This document shows, piece after piece, positions 56,081 through 64,000 of a DNA stretch of 64,000 nt. The notes below the pieces were generated by a model. That model was given only the letters and a program-made list of their open reading frames with translations, was not told the DNA's origin and did not search any database. This DNA comes from Massilia sp. 9096. Lineage in GTDB: Bacteria > Pseudomonadota > Gammaproteobacteria > Burkholderiales > Burkholderiaceae_D. Both the position numbers and the translations under genes were made by a program. The stretch lies in contig NZ_JQNN01000001.1 of assembly GCF_000745265.1 (NCBI RefSeq), forward strand, positions 620,001 to 684,000, given 5' to 3'. Positions within the stretch are counted from its first letter, which is position 1; each line of letters starts with the position of its first letter.

Positions 56081-56878
56081 TCAGCCGGCGTGCGCGCGCA
56101 GCTCGTACCAGGCGTTGCCGATCAATTCGTAGATCGCATACCAGGAGCGGCGCATGCCCTCGGGGCTCGGCACCCAGGCTTGCAGCGGCACTTTCTGGTT
56201 GCTGAAGAAGACGGTCGGGGCGTCGACCACCTCCAGGCCGGCGCGCTGGAACACGGCGCGCGCGCGCACCATGTGCATCGCATCGGTCACCAGCAGGATG
56301 CGCTTGACGCCGTCCTTGCGCAGCAGCGCGGCGCTGTAGCCGGCGTTTTCCGCGGTGTTGTTCGAGCGCCCTTCGATCCACCTGACCGGCACGCCGAAGT
56401 CCTCGCGCAGCGCGTCCGCCATCGCCTGCGCATAGGTGTAGCCGGGTTCGCCGTGATCCGAGTTGCTGCTGCTGCCGCCGCCGCTGACCAGCACCGGCAG
56501 TCTGGTGATGCGCTGCAGGTGCGCCGCATAGCGCACGCGCGCCAGGGCGACGTAATCGGGGACGTCGCGCCCGCCGTACTCCGGCGCCCGCTGCAGCCGT
56601 CCCGCCGCCAGCACGACGATCGCCTGGGCGCCGGCGCGCTCGGGTGCGCGCAGCGGGGTGGTCTCACGTTCGAGCGGCGCGATGAACAGGTGCGCGCCGC
56701 CATTGGTCGACAGGAAGGTCAGCGCCGCCAGCCCGGTCCCGGCGACGATGCGCCCGGCGCGCGGCCAGCGCCGCCAGATCGCCAGGCCGATGAAGATCAC
56801 CAGGAACAGGTTGGCGGGCGGCAGGATGAGGTCGCGGGAAATACCGTTGATCAGGTCGAGGAGCGGCGTGAAGGTCAT
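56081..56878 (-). CDS. YdcF/ElyC/SanA family protein
   Basis: A 265-residue protein. Two N-terminal membrane helices (about 18-35 and 43-60), then a DUF218 domain: AQAIVVLAAGRLQRAPEY, LVSGGGSSS, EGRSNNTAENAGYSAALLRKDGVKRILLVTDAMHMVRARAVFQRAG. The ElyC group is linked to envelope integrity and undecaprenyl-phosphate lipid use. The DUF218 domain should face the periplasm. Start at 56878. Confidence 0.9.
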   Translation of the reverse strand: MTFTPLLDLINGISRDLILPPANLFLVIFIGLAIWRRWPRAGRIVAGTGLAALTFLSTNGGAHLFIAPLERETTPLRAPERAGAQAIVVLAAGRLQRAPEYGGRDVPDYVALARVRYAAHLQRITRLPVLVSGGGSSSNSDHGEPGYTYAQAMADALREDFGVPVRWIEGRSNNTAENAGYSAALLRKDGVKRILLVTDAMHMVRARAVFQRAGLEVVDAPTVFFSNQKVPLQAWVPSPEGMRRSWYAIYELIGNAWYELRAHAG

Positions 56879-56991
56879 GTGGCGCAGTAATGGATGAGTG
56901 CGCGAGAGTAGACCTCAGCCGCGGCCGCGCCGTCAAGTTCGCATCGAGCGCGCCACGGCCGGCCGGACGCGCTGCGCGCCATGCCGGCGGC

Positions 56992-57495
56992 TCAGGGATG
57001 GTCGCGCACGAATTGCTCTTCCTCGTAAGCGGACATCGCCTGCCGGTCGGTGACGATGTGGTTGGTGCGCAGGATCTTGCCGTCTTTGGCGTACACGAGG
57101 TAGGCCTCGCCAACCCCGTTTTCCTTCGGCAGCTGCCAGTACGCCGGACGGCAGCCGAGCGGGAGGTAGACGCGGTTGTGGAGGGTCAGTTCCAGCGCCT
57201 GCCCGCGCGGATATTGGCCTTTGATCTCGTCGGTGGCCACGAACTGCGCCAGATACACCCGGCCCGGCGATTTTTCGTCGGTGTCGCGCTGGTAGTCGAG
57301 CTTGGTGATGTGGCCGACGAAGATCAGGTCGGCATCGGCCATCAGTTTGCTGGTCGCCTCCTTGAATTCGTCGACGATCTTGCGGCTGCGTTCGAGGTCT
57401 TTGTCCTGCGGCAGGATGGCGCAGGCCATGGCGGCCGCGGGCAGCACGCAGGACAGCAGGACGAGCGAGCGGAATAGATGCCGGGAAGGAGCCAT
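56992..57495 (-). CDS. Exported protein, possibly TIMP/NTR-like fold
   Basis: A 167-residue protein with a signal peptide (cleavage after AMAC region, about residue 24). The body has DADLIFVGHITKLDYQR, YLAQFVATDEIKGQYPRGQALELTLHN and GEAYLVYAKDGKILRTN. The order ADxxFVGxVT...F.V...KG...YLVYA resembles small exported NTR/TIMP-like proteins, with Cys at the mature start and a second Cys at about 113 (PLGCRPAYW). No function is assigned. The start at 57495 has AAGGAG upstream. It is alone on its strand. Confidence 0.7.
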   Translation of the reverse strand: MAPSRHLFRSLVLLSCVLPAAAMACAILPQDKDLERSRKIVDEFKEATSKLMADADLIFVGHITKLDYQRDTDEKSPGRVYLAQFVATDEIKGQYPRGQALELTLHNRVYLPLGCRPAYWQLPKENGVGEAYLVYAKDGKILRTNHIVTDRQAMSAYEEEQFVRDHP

Positions 57496-57752
57496 GGAGC
57501 CGCCTGGAAAATGGATGAGTGTGCGCTCAGTATAGGCCGCGATTCTTGTCATATGCTCACCGAATGTCACTGGTGTGGCCTGGACGAATCGCTCCAGCAC
57601 GGCCTGCTGCGGCATCCGGCGTTTCGCGTACACTACGACAAACACAAGAGCGAGCGCATGGAGACCAACCGCAGATCCTTCCCCGAGACCGGCCCGCTCG
57701 GCGCGGCGCTGCTGGCCGGCGCCGGTGCGAGCCGCGTAAGGCGTACCAGGCG

Positions 57753-58682
57753 ATGAGCGCACGCCGCCTGCTTCGACTCGTGCTGCTGGTGCAGTGCGCG
57801 GCCGCGCTGCTGGTCGCCTGGGCGCTGCTCGGGCACGGAACGCCGGGGTGGCTGGCGCTCCCGGCCGGCGTTGGCGCGGTGGCCCTGGTGCGCCTGCTGA
57901 TCAACATGAACAACTTCGTGCTCTCGGCCTTGTTTGCCAGCCCGACGCCGTCCGCCCATCGCCTGGGCCTGGGCGCGCGCGTGCGCATGCTGGCGCTTGA
58001 ATACCGCGCCAGCATGGTGATGACCAGCTGGCTGATGGCGCGCGCCAGCGCCGCCACCCGCATCTATCCGGACAGCGCGCAGGTGCCGGTGCTGCTGCTG
58101 CACGGCTACGGCGCCAACAGCGGTTACTGGGCGCACCTCACGCCGCTGCTCGACGCGGCGCGCACCAGCCACGCGACGGTCGACCTGGAGCCGGTGGCGG
58201 CCGGCATCGACGACTACGCGCCGCTGGTCGAGCGCCACGTCCAGGCCCTGTGCGCCGCGACCGGGGCGAGCCGGGTGGCGATCGTCGCGCACAGCATGGG
58301 CGGCCTGGTCGCGCGCGCGTGGCTGCGCGCGTACGGGCGCGCCGCGATTGCACGCGTGGCGCGGGTCGTCACGCTCGGCACGCCGCACCACGGCACCGCG
58401 ATGGCGCGCTTTGGCCTGGGCCTGAACGCCGCGCAGATGCGCCCCGGCGGCGAGTGGCTGCGCGCCCTGGCCGCCGGCGAGGACGCCGCCACGCGCGCGC
58501 TGATCATCTCGATCTACAGCCACCACGACAACATCGTCGCGCCGCAGACCTCGAGCATGCTGCCGGGCGCGCGCAACGTCGAACTGGGCGGCGTCGGCCA
58601 CGTGGCGCTGGGGCGCGACCCGCGCGTGCTGGCCGCGATCATGCGCGAATTGTCGCTTCTATCCGTCGCGGCCGGTCGGTGA
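57753..58682 (+). CDS. Membrane-anchored alpha/beta hydrolase (lipase type)
   Basis: A 309-residue protein. One or two N-terminal hydrophobic segments (about 6-27 and 32-62), then an alpha/beta hydrolase: VLLLHGYGANSGYW (oxyanion region), VAIVAHSMGGLVARAWL with the nucleophile Ser in AHSMG, VVTLGTPHHGTAMA, and a late Asp/His pair in SHHDNIVAPQ and VGHVAL. It looks like a triacylglycerol lipase or esterase of LipA/EstA type. The start at 57753 was chosen because it begins the hydrophobic N-terminus; no strong ribosome binding site is seen. The TetR gene follows 35 nt later. Confidence 0.85.
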   Translation: MSARRLLRLVLLVQCAAALLVAWALLGHGTPGWLALPAGVGAVALVRLLINMNNFVLSALFASPTPSAHRLGLGARVRMLALEYRASMVMTSWLMARASAATRIYPDSAQVPVLLLHGYGANSGYWAHLTPLLDAARTSHATVDLEPVAAGIDDYAPLVERHVQALCAATGASRVAIVAHSMGGLVARAWLRAYGRAAIARVARVVTLGTPHHGTAMARFGLGLNAAQMRPGGEWLRALAAGEDAATRALIISIYSHHDNIVAPQTSSMLPGARNVELGGVGHVALGRDPRVLAAIMRELSLLSVAAGR

Positions 58683-58717
58683 TATGCTGTCGGGTGAGTG
58701 CAACTACGCTGTCATCC

Positions 58718-59413
58718 ATGCAACAAAAAGCCCCGCGCCGGACCCGCGAACGCATCCTCGAGCTCTCGCTCAGGCTGTTCAACGAGTTCGGCGAGCCGAA
58801 CATCACGACGACCGTCATCGCGGAAGAGATGAACATCTCGCCCGGGAACCTGTATTACCATTTCCGCAACAAGGATGACATCGTCAACTCGATCTTCGCC
58901 CAGTTCGAGGCGGAGATCGAGCGCATCCTGACGGTGCCGGCGGGACGGCGTTCGAACATGCAGGACGTCTGGCTGTACCTGCACCACATGTTCGAGCTGA
59001 TCTGGCGCTTCCGCTTTTTCTACCGCGACCTGAACGACCTGCTCTCGCGCAACCGCAAGCTGGAACTGCACTTCAAGGCCATCCTCGCGCACAAGATCAA
59101 GGTCGCGCGCCAGCTGTGCGAAGACCTGCGCAGCGAAGGCTCGCTCGAAGCCGGCGACGCCCAGATCGGCGCGATGGCGACCAACATGGTGGTGGTGGCG
59201 ACCTACTGGCTCTCGTACGAGTACGTGCGCAACCCGCGCAAGTACAGCGAGCAGCAGGCCATCGCCGATGCGCTCGCGCGCGGCTGCTACCAGGTGCTGT
59301 CGATGGTCGGCCCTTACCTGCGCGGCGACACCCACGCGCTGTTCCAGCGGCTGTCCGACGACTACCTGGCCAAGCTGCCGCCCGAGGCGCAAGCCGCGTC
59401 GGAAATGAAATAA
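58718..59413 (+). CDS. TetR family transcriptional regulator
   Basis: A 231-residue TetR protein. The N-terminal helix-turn-helix is RTRERILELSLRLFNEFGEPNITTTVIAEEMNISPGNLYYHFRNKDDIV. The C-terminal ligand domain (about 75-215) is helical with WRFRFFYRDLNDLLSRNRKLELHFKAIL, a pattern of the TetR_C-type found in lipid-related regulators of Proteobacteria. It lies between the lipase and the LOG gene on the same strand, so it may regulate the lipase; no operator was identified. Confidence 0.88.
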   Translation: MQQKAPRRTRERILELSLRLFNEFGEPNITTTVIAEEMNISPGNLYYHFRNKDDIVNSIFAQFEAEIERILTVPAGRRSNMQDVWLYLHHMFELIWRFRFFYRDLNDLLSRNRKLELHFKAILAHKIKVARQLCEDLRSEGSLEAGDAQIGAMATNMVVVATYWLSYEYVRNPRKYSEQQAIADALARGCYQVLSMVGPYLRGDTHALFQRLSDDYLAKLPPEAQAASEMK

Positions 59414-59427
59414 ACCGAAGGGATTCA

Positions 59428-59966
59428 ATGAAAGCCATCGCAGTCTATTGCGGCGCCAACAGCGGCGCCGATCCCGCGTTTGCCATTGCCGCGCGCGGCC
59501 TGGCGCGCGTGCTGGTCGAGCACAACATCGGACTGGTCTATGGCGGCGGCAAGGTCGGCCTGATGGGCGTGATCGCCGACGAGGTGCTGCGCCTCGGCGG
59601 CGAAGCCACCGGCGTGATCCCCAAGGCGCTGATGGAGCGCGAAGTCGGCCACGCCGGCCTGACGCGCCTGTTCGTCGTGAAGGACATGCACGAGCGCAAA
59701 GCGATGATGTCGGAGCTCGCGTCCGGGTTCATCCCATGCCGGGCGGGATGGGCACGCTGGAAGAGCTGTTCGAGATGGTGACCTGGGCCCAGCTCGGGAT
59801 CCACGCCAAGCCGATCGGCCTGCTCAACGTGAACGGCTTCTGGGATACCTTGTCGGCCTTCGTCGGCCACATGGTGGCGCAGGGCTTCGTGCGGCCGGCG
59901 CATGCCGATCTGCTGATGGTCGAGTCGGACCCGCAGGCGCTGGTGCGGCGGCTGCAGGCCGCCTGA
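59428..59966 (+). pseudogene. LOG family protein (cytokinin riboside 5'-monophosphate phosphoribohydrolase type), frameshifted
   Basis: Two overlapping frames give one normal LOG protein of about 179 residues. The first has MKAIAVYCGANSGADPAF, GLVYGGGKVGLMG and SELASGFI, then leaves frame. The second continues MPGGMGTLEELFEMVTWAQLG (the PGGxGTxxE motif) to the end at 59966. The shift is near 59733-59737, where ATCCCATG stands in place of an expected ATCGCCATG; one missing base restores the frame. It is either a recent null mutation or a sequencing error. GAAGGGA precedes the ATG. Confidence 0.88.
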
Positions 59967-59969
59967 GAA

Positions 59970-61064
59970 TCAGGCCTGCACCACCCGGTCGCGTCCGCCC
60001 GACTTGGCCTGGTACAGCGCCTTGTCGGCGCGGTTGACGGTCGCCGACAGCGGCTCGCCGCCGGCACGCGCGGTCAGGCCGCCGGAAAAGCTCAGCGCGC
60101 GTTCGAACGCGACCTCGGGCAGCGTCAGGCGCGCCACGCGCGCGCGCAGGCGCGCCAGCACCGCCAGCGCGTCGCCTGGCGCGGTATCCGGCAGCATCAG
60201 CAGGAATTCCTCGCCGCCCCAGCGCGCCAGCACGTCGCGCGCGCGCAGTTCGGCGCGCGCGGCGGCGGCGAACTGGCGCAGCACCTCGTCGCCGGCGGCG
60301 TGGCCGTGGCGGTCGTTGATTTGCTTGAAGAAGTCGATGTCGAGCAGGGCGATGCAGGTCGGCAGCCCGGGCGCGCTCGCGCGCCGCTCCTCGTCCGCCA
60401 GCACCGCGTGCATGTGGCGCCGGTTGGCCAGCGCGGTCAGTTCGTCGACGGTGGCCAGCACGCGGATCGTCTCGAGCGCGGCCGTCAGTTCCGCGCGCTG
60501 CGCCTTGAGCCGCATGCGCATCGTGCTCATCACGCCGGTGAGGAAGGCCACCGCCACCGTCGACAGCGCCATCAGCAGGAAGGTCACGCCCTCGACCGTG
60601 GCCGGGTAGTGGACCGGGTCGCGCACATGCTGCCAGACCATCGTGCCGCCCATGCCGACCAGGCCGGTGAAAGTGAGAATCAGGTTCTGGCGCGGCCGCA
60701 TCGCGAAGGTGCAGAACACCACCACCACCATCAGCCCCATCAGCGTGGCGCCGCGCATCGGACCGGCGATCGAATAGATCCACATGTTGCAGCTGATGCC
60801 GAACAGCGCCTGCAGCGCCGCCAGCGTGGTCGGCTTCAAGCCCAGGCGCGGACTGAAACGCACCAGCGCGAAGAACAGCACGATCCCGAGTTCGGCATAG
60901 CGTTCGAGCGCGCGCATCGAACCCGCGTCGATCAGGCCGAGCGCGGCGCAGTGCCCGAGCAGGCTCAAAAACAGGAAGTAGAGCAGCGCGGTCGCGCTCC
61001 AGTACTGCGTCATGCGGCGCAGGCGCGGTTCGGCGCCGAACAGGATGCCCATGCTCCCGCCCAT
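59970..61064 (-). CDS. Membrane diguanylate cyclase (GGDEF)
   Basis: A 364-residue protein. Six membrane segments (about 20-190: ALLYFLFLSLLGHCAALGLI, ELGIVLFFALVRF, ATLMGLMVVVVFCTFAM, GVTFLLMALSTVAVAFLTGVM) form a MASE-like sensor. A canonical GGDEF domain (about 215-364) has IALLDIDFFKQINDRHGHAAGD and ARWGGEEF, and an RARD product-inhibition site five residues before GGEEF, so it should be active and feedback controlled. The ATG at 61064 lies 2 nt after the stop of the upstream GGDEF-EAL gene; a second ATG at 61052 has GGGAG upstream and is also possible. Confidence 0.9.
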   Translation of the reverse strand: MGGSMGILFGAEPRLRRMTQYWSATALLYFLFLSLLGHCAALGLIDAGSMRALERYAELGIVLFFALVRFSPRLGLKPTTLAALQALFGISCNMWIYSIAGPMRGATLMGLMVVVVFCTFAMRPRQNLILTFTGLVGMGGTMVWQHVRDPVHYPATVEGVTFLLMALSTVAVAFLTGVMSTMRMRLKAQRAELTAALETIRVLATVDELTALANRRHMHAVLADEERRASAPGLPTCIALLDIDFFKQINDRHGHAAGDEVLRQFAAAARAELRARDVLARWGGEEFLLMLPDTAPGDALAVLARLRARVARLTLPEVAFERALSFSGGLTARAGGEPLSATVNRADKALYQAKSGGRDRVVQA

Positions 61065-61066
61065 GC

Positions 61067-63811
61067 TCAACCCACCAGCTTGAGGCGGCCGCGCTTGCGC
61101 GCCTGGTCCTGCAGCAGCGCGCCGATGTGCTCGGGCGGCACCGGTGGGCTGAACAGGTAGCCCTGCATTTCGTCGCACTCGTTCTGGCGCAGGAATTCGC
61201 GCTGCTCCTCGGTCTCGACGCCTTCCGCGATGACACGCAGGTGCAGGCGGTGGCCGAGCGAGATCACCGCCAGCGCGATCGCCTGGTCGTCCGAGCTGGA
61301 GGCCAGGTCGCGCACGAACGACTTGTCGATCTTCAGGGTGCTGATCGGGAACGACTTCAGCGCCGACAGGCTCGAGTAGCCGGTGCCGAAGTCGTCGATC
61401 GACAGCGACACGCCCATCGCCTTGAGCTCGCCCATGCGTTCCACGGCCTGGTTCAGGTCGCGCATCAGGAGGCTCTCGGTCACTTCCAGTTCCAGCGACG
61501 ACGGCGGCAGCCCGCTATCGGCCAGCGCCGCGGCGACGCGTTCGACCAGGCGCCGTTCCTCGAACTGGCGCGCCGAGACGTTCACCGACACCGTCAGCGC
61601 ATCCAGTCCGGCAGCGCGCCAGGCCTGGGCCTGGCGGCAGGCGCTGCGCACCACCCATTCGCCGAGCGCGACGATCATGCCGGATTCCTCGGCCAGGCCG
61701 ATGAAGCGCGGCGGCGCGACCAGGCCGTGCTCCGGATGGCGCCAGCGGATCAGCGCCTCGACGCCGAAGATCTGGCCGGTGTGCAGGTCGACCTTGGGCT
61801 GGTACAGCAGGTGGAAGCGGCCTGCAGGCGCCTCGATGCCGGCATGGCCCTCGTCCGCCGCCATGGTCGCGTCGAGCGCCTTGCGCAGGCCTTCGAGCAG
61901 CATCAGCTTTTCCTCGACGCTGGCGTTCATCTCGCGCGTGTAGAACTGGAAGTTGTTGCTGCCCAGTTCCTTGGCGCGGTACATCGCGGCGTCGGCGTTC
62001 ATCATCAGCGTCTTCGGATCGGCGCCGTCGCGCGGGTAGGTGACCACGCCCATGCTGCAGCTGACCTGCACCGCCTGGTCGCCGATCAGCACCGGTTCCG
62101 TCACCGCCTGGCGGATCTTTTCCAGCACCGGCGTCACCGCCAGCGGATTGTCGATCACGTCCGGCAGCAGGATCACGAATTCGTCGCCGCCCAGGCGGCC
62201 CAGGGTGTCGGTGCGGCGCAGGCAGTCCTGCATGCGCTTGCCGACCACCTTCAGCAGCTCGTCGCCGGCACTGTGGCCGAGGCCGTCGTTGACCAGCTTG
62301 AAGCCATCGAGGTCGACGAAGGCCAGCGCCAGGTTGCCGCCGTTGCGCTGGGCGTTGTGCACGGCCTGCTCGAGGCGGTCGCGGATCAGGCTGCGGTTGG
62401 GCAGGCCGGTCAGCTCGTCGTGGTGCGCCATGTGGCGGATGCGCTCCTCGGCCACCTTGCGTTCGGTGATGTCGCGCACCGTGGCCACGGCGCCGCCCTC
62501 GACCGGCACGATCTGGCGCTGCAGCCAGCGTCCGGCGGTGGGCCAGGTCGCGGCTTGCCATTCGGTCTCGATGGCCACGCCTTCGCTGACCACCTTGAGC
62601 AATTCGTCGTACATGCCGTTTACGCGGTAGAACGGCAGCAGCTCGCCCAGCGTGTGGCCGCGCATCTCGTCCTGCGCGATGCCGGTGAGCTGGGCGGCGC
62701 GCGAATTGGTTTCCTCGAGCACGAAGTCGGCCACCGCGCCCTTGGCGTCGTAGACGCAGCGCATCACGAAGAAGGCGTCCAGGCTGGCCTCGGAGGCGGC
62801 GGCGTAGGTGGCCTGGGCGTGCCGCTCGCGCCGGCGCGCCTTGGCCAGCTGCCACGACCAGGCGCTGATCATCGCCACCAGCACGACCAGCAGCGCGCTG
62901 GCGAGCCAGGCGCCGGCCAGGTAGTTGGTGCGGTGCTGTTCGAACTGGGCCATCTGCTCGCGGTCGGCCAGGCCGATCACGGCCGCCAGCGGGAAGCCGT
63001 GCAGGCGGCGCACGCTGGTGTAGCGTTCGACGCCGTCGGCGGCCAGCGCCAGCGGGATCACGGTGTCGGCGCCCAGGCCGTCGAGCGCGATGCGCTGGCC
63101 CCAGCTGACCTTGTCGCCCACGCGCAGCGCGCGCGCGACGCCATCCTCGCCGATCAGGCCGAGCAGGCCGAGGTCGCCCTCGCGCGAGCGCTCGTAGGCG
63201 CTGGTGAAGTAGGCCGGATCGACTTCGACGATGGCGATGCCGGCGAAGCCGCCGGCCGGATCGTTGATGCGGCGCGTGAAGTGCAGATGCGGATCGGCCT
63301 TGAAGTGGTCGCCGATGGTCTGGCTGACGAAGGGCGCGTTGCCGGCGCCGTCGCGCGGCACCGTGAAGAAAGGCTGGTCGGCCACGTTCAGGTGCGGCAT
63401 CGGCGTGCTGCTGGCGACGATGTCGCCGCCGCGGTCGGCGACGCTGACCACGAACACCAGGCTCGGCGGCAGCAGGCCCTGGCGGCGCAGCGCCGGCAGC
63501 GCGCCGCGTGTGCCGTTGGTCTCGACCGCGTACTTGAGCACTTTCAGGGTCTGGTCGATGGCGGTCAGGTTGCGCACCATCTGCGCTTCGTAGGTGTCGA
63601 CCTGTTCGCGTGCGGCGTCGCGCGCGGCGGCGGTCGCGCTCTTGCGCTCGACGTCGATGAAGTGGAAGGTCGCGATCCAGATCGCCGCCAGCGGCAGCAG
63701 GGCGAACAGCGGCAGCGCGACGTGGGTCTCGAGCACGCGAGCGAGCCAGCCCTTGACGCCGCGGGTGAGGCGGGAGCGCCGGCCGCGCGTGCCATTCACG
63801 CGCGCGGTCAT
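61067..63811 (-). CDS. Cache-PAS-GGDEF-EAL cyclic-di-GMP protein
   Basis: A 914-residue protein. A membrane helix (about 30-52), a periplasmic dCache-like sensor domain (about 55-290, LVFVVSVADRGGDIVASSTPMPHLNVADQPFF), a second helix (about 300-322), PAS (about 335-455), GGDEF (about 465-630) and EAL (about 650-905). GGDEF is canonical (FVDLDGFKLVNDGLGHSAGD, RLGGDEF) with an RRTD inhibitory site. EAL keeps [18 protein letters not shown] and LKIDKSF. Both catalytic activities are possible, and the balance is likely set by the periplasmic ligand. The start (63811) overlaps the stop of the substrate-binding-protein gene by 4 nt. Confidence 0.93.
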   Translation of the reverse strand: MTARVNGTRGRRSRLTRGVKGWLARVLETHVALPLFALLPLAAIWIATFHFIDVERKSATAAARDAAREQVDTYEAQMVRNLTAIDQTLKVLKYAVETNGTRGALPALRRQGLLPPSLVFVVSVADRGGDIVASSTPMPHLNVADQPFFTVPRDGAGNAPFVSQTIGDHFKADPHLHFTRRINDPAGGFAGIAIVEVDPAYFTSAYERSREGDLGLLGLIGEDGVARALRVGDKVSWGQRIALDGLGADTVIPLALAADGVERYTSVRRLHGFPLAAVIGLADREQMAQFEQHRTNYLAGAWLASALLVVLVAMISAWSWQLAKARRRERHAQATYAAASEASLDAFFVMRCVYDAKGAVADFVLEETNSRAAQLTGIAQDEMRGHTLGELLPFYRVNGMYDELLKVVSEGVAIETEWQAATWPTAGRWLQRQIVPVEGGAVATVRDITERKVAEERIRHMAHHDELTGLPNRSLIRDRLEQAVHNAQRNGGNLALAFVDLDGFKLVNDGLGHSAGDELLKVVGKRMQDCLRRTDTLGRLGGDEFVILLPDVIDNPLAVTPVLEKIRQAVTEPVLIGDQAVQVSCSMGVVTYPRDGADPKTLMMNADAAMYRAKELGSNNFQFYTREMNASVEEKLMLLEGLRKALDATMAADEGHAGIEAPAGRFHLLYQPKVDLHTGQIFGVEALIRWRHPEHGLVAPPRFIGLAEESGMIVALGEWVVRSACRQAQAWRAAGLDALTVSVNVSARQFEERRLVERVAAALADSGLPPSSLELEVTESLLMRDLNQAVERMGELKAMGVSLSIDDFGTGYSSLSALKSFPISTLKIDKSFVRDLASSSDDQAIALAVISLGHRLHLRVIAEGVETEEQREFLRQNECDEMQGYLFSPPVPPEHIGALLQDQARKRGRLKLVG

Positions 63812-64000
63812 TGCAGCACCAGTACCGGACGCACGCTGGCGTCGAGTGCGCTGCGGTCGATGTAGCCGATCAGCTCCGGGTCCTCGGCCACGCGGCGGCG
63901 CACGGCGGCGCTGTCGGCGACTTCGGCGGGCGGCTGGCCGCGGCCGGTGAACACCATCTTCGACCAATAGGCCTTGAGCAGCGCCGGCGTCTTGCCCGCT
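63808..64000 (-). CDS. PstS-like substrate-binding protein, C-terminal part (5' end outside window)
   Basis: Partial: only the last 63 residues are visible, up to the stop at 63808. YWSKMVFTGRGQPPAEVADSAAVR and DPELIGYIDRSALDASVRPVLVL match the end of periplasmic phosphate-type (PstS-like) binding proteins of the short family. Its TGA overlaps the ATG of the Cache-PAS-GGDEF-EAL gene (ATGA), so it is translated just before it. The N-terminus and signal peptide must lie to the right of the window. The likely role is to present a ligand to the Cache sensor, not to feed a transporter, since no permease gene is seen; this is inference. Confidence 0.75.
   Translation of the reverse strand, partial: AGKTPALLKAYWSKMVFTGRGQPPAEVADSAAVRRRVAEDPELIGYIDRSALDASVRPVLVLQ

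Noticed and set aside
57519..57752. Longer N-terminus for the lipase gene
   Set aside because: The upstream frame is Arg/Pro-rich and non-hydrophobic, with no ribosome binding site; the start at 57753 begins the hydrophobic anchor.
61127..63865. 912-residue forward frame antisense to the Cache-PAS-GGDEF-EAL gene
   Set aside because: Composition (Ala, Arg, Gly, His, Gln) is that of a GC-driven shadow; the reverse gene has full catalytic motifs.

Overview
The window is about 64 kb of GC-rich chromosomal DNA from what is most likely a betaproteobacterium of the Oxalobacteraceae (Massilia/Telluria/Duganella type). This is inferred from gene content and protein style: short outer-membrane porin, EAL-HDOD and GGDEF-EAL proteins, many small BON, glycine-zipper and OmpA envelope proteins, acetoacetyl-CoA reductase and RhlE. 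There is no prophage, CRISPR array or intact insertion sequence. One tRNA gene is present. Two otherwise normal genes (an MFS transporter and a LOG-family protein) each carry a frameshift.

Layout. 0-5 kb: a two-component pair (its kinase cut by the window edge), an EAL-HDOD protein overlapping a PAS-GGDEF-EAL protein, and tRNA-Ser(TGA). 5-13 kb: a carbohydrate region with a compact dgoD-dgoK-dgoA galactonate operon, a lipoprotein pectinesterase, a PD40 beta-propeller protein and an acyltransferase, with visibly lower GC between 8 and 13 kb. 13-20 kb: amidase with a divergent regulator, an unusual porin, a small acidic protein and a tandem pair of membrane-tailed SDR oxidoreductases. 20-26.5 kb: a tandem LexA-type operator between a small unknown gene and a PAP2 phosphatase / lipid kinase / metallophosphoesterase run, followed on the other strand by a phospholipase D-type cardiolipin synthase and a large membrane protein.

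26.5-46.6 kb is the most striking part: an envelope and stress island of glycine-zipper, BON, OmpA, DUF4398, AsmA, ferritin-like, YqjD-like and YqjE-like proteins. Ten promoter regions here contain a 14-bp inverted repeat GTNCG-N4-CGNAC, nine exactly and one with a single mismatch. Measured from the repeat centre, a -10-like hexamer usually falls where an FNR-type class II activator site (centre at -41.5) would require. A Crp/Fnr-family regulator gene (30460-31191) lies in the middle of the island beside one of these boxes. I infer a previously undescribed local regulon; neither the regulator-box pairing nor the function has been tested.

44-64 kb: peroxiredoxin-glutaredoxin fusion with an MtfA-type peptidase, phaB behind an FNR-like box, DksA-type protein, lipoproteins, hydroxypyruvate isomerase, a MarR/MFS unit with a palindromic operator, rhlE, suhB, trmJ, YdcF, lipase, TetR and LOG genes. 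The window ends with a co-translated set that links a phosphate-type substrate-binding protein (partial) to a Cache-PAS-GGDEF-EAL protein and a membrane GGDEF protein, suggesting a periplasmic signal feeding cyclic-di-GMP control.
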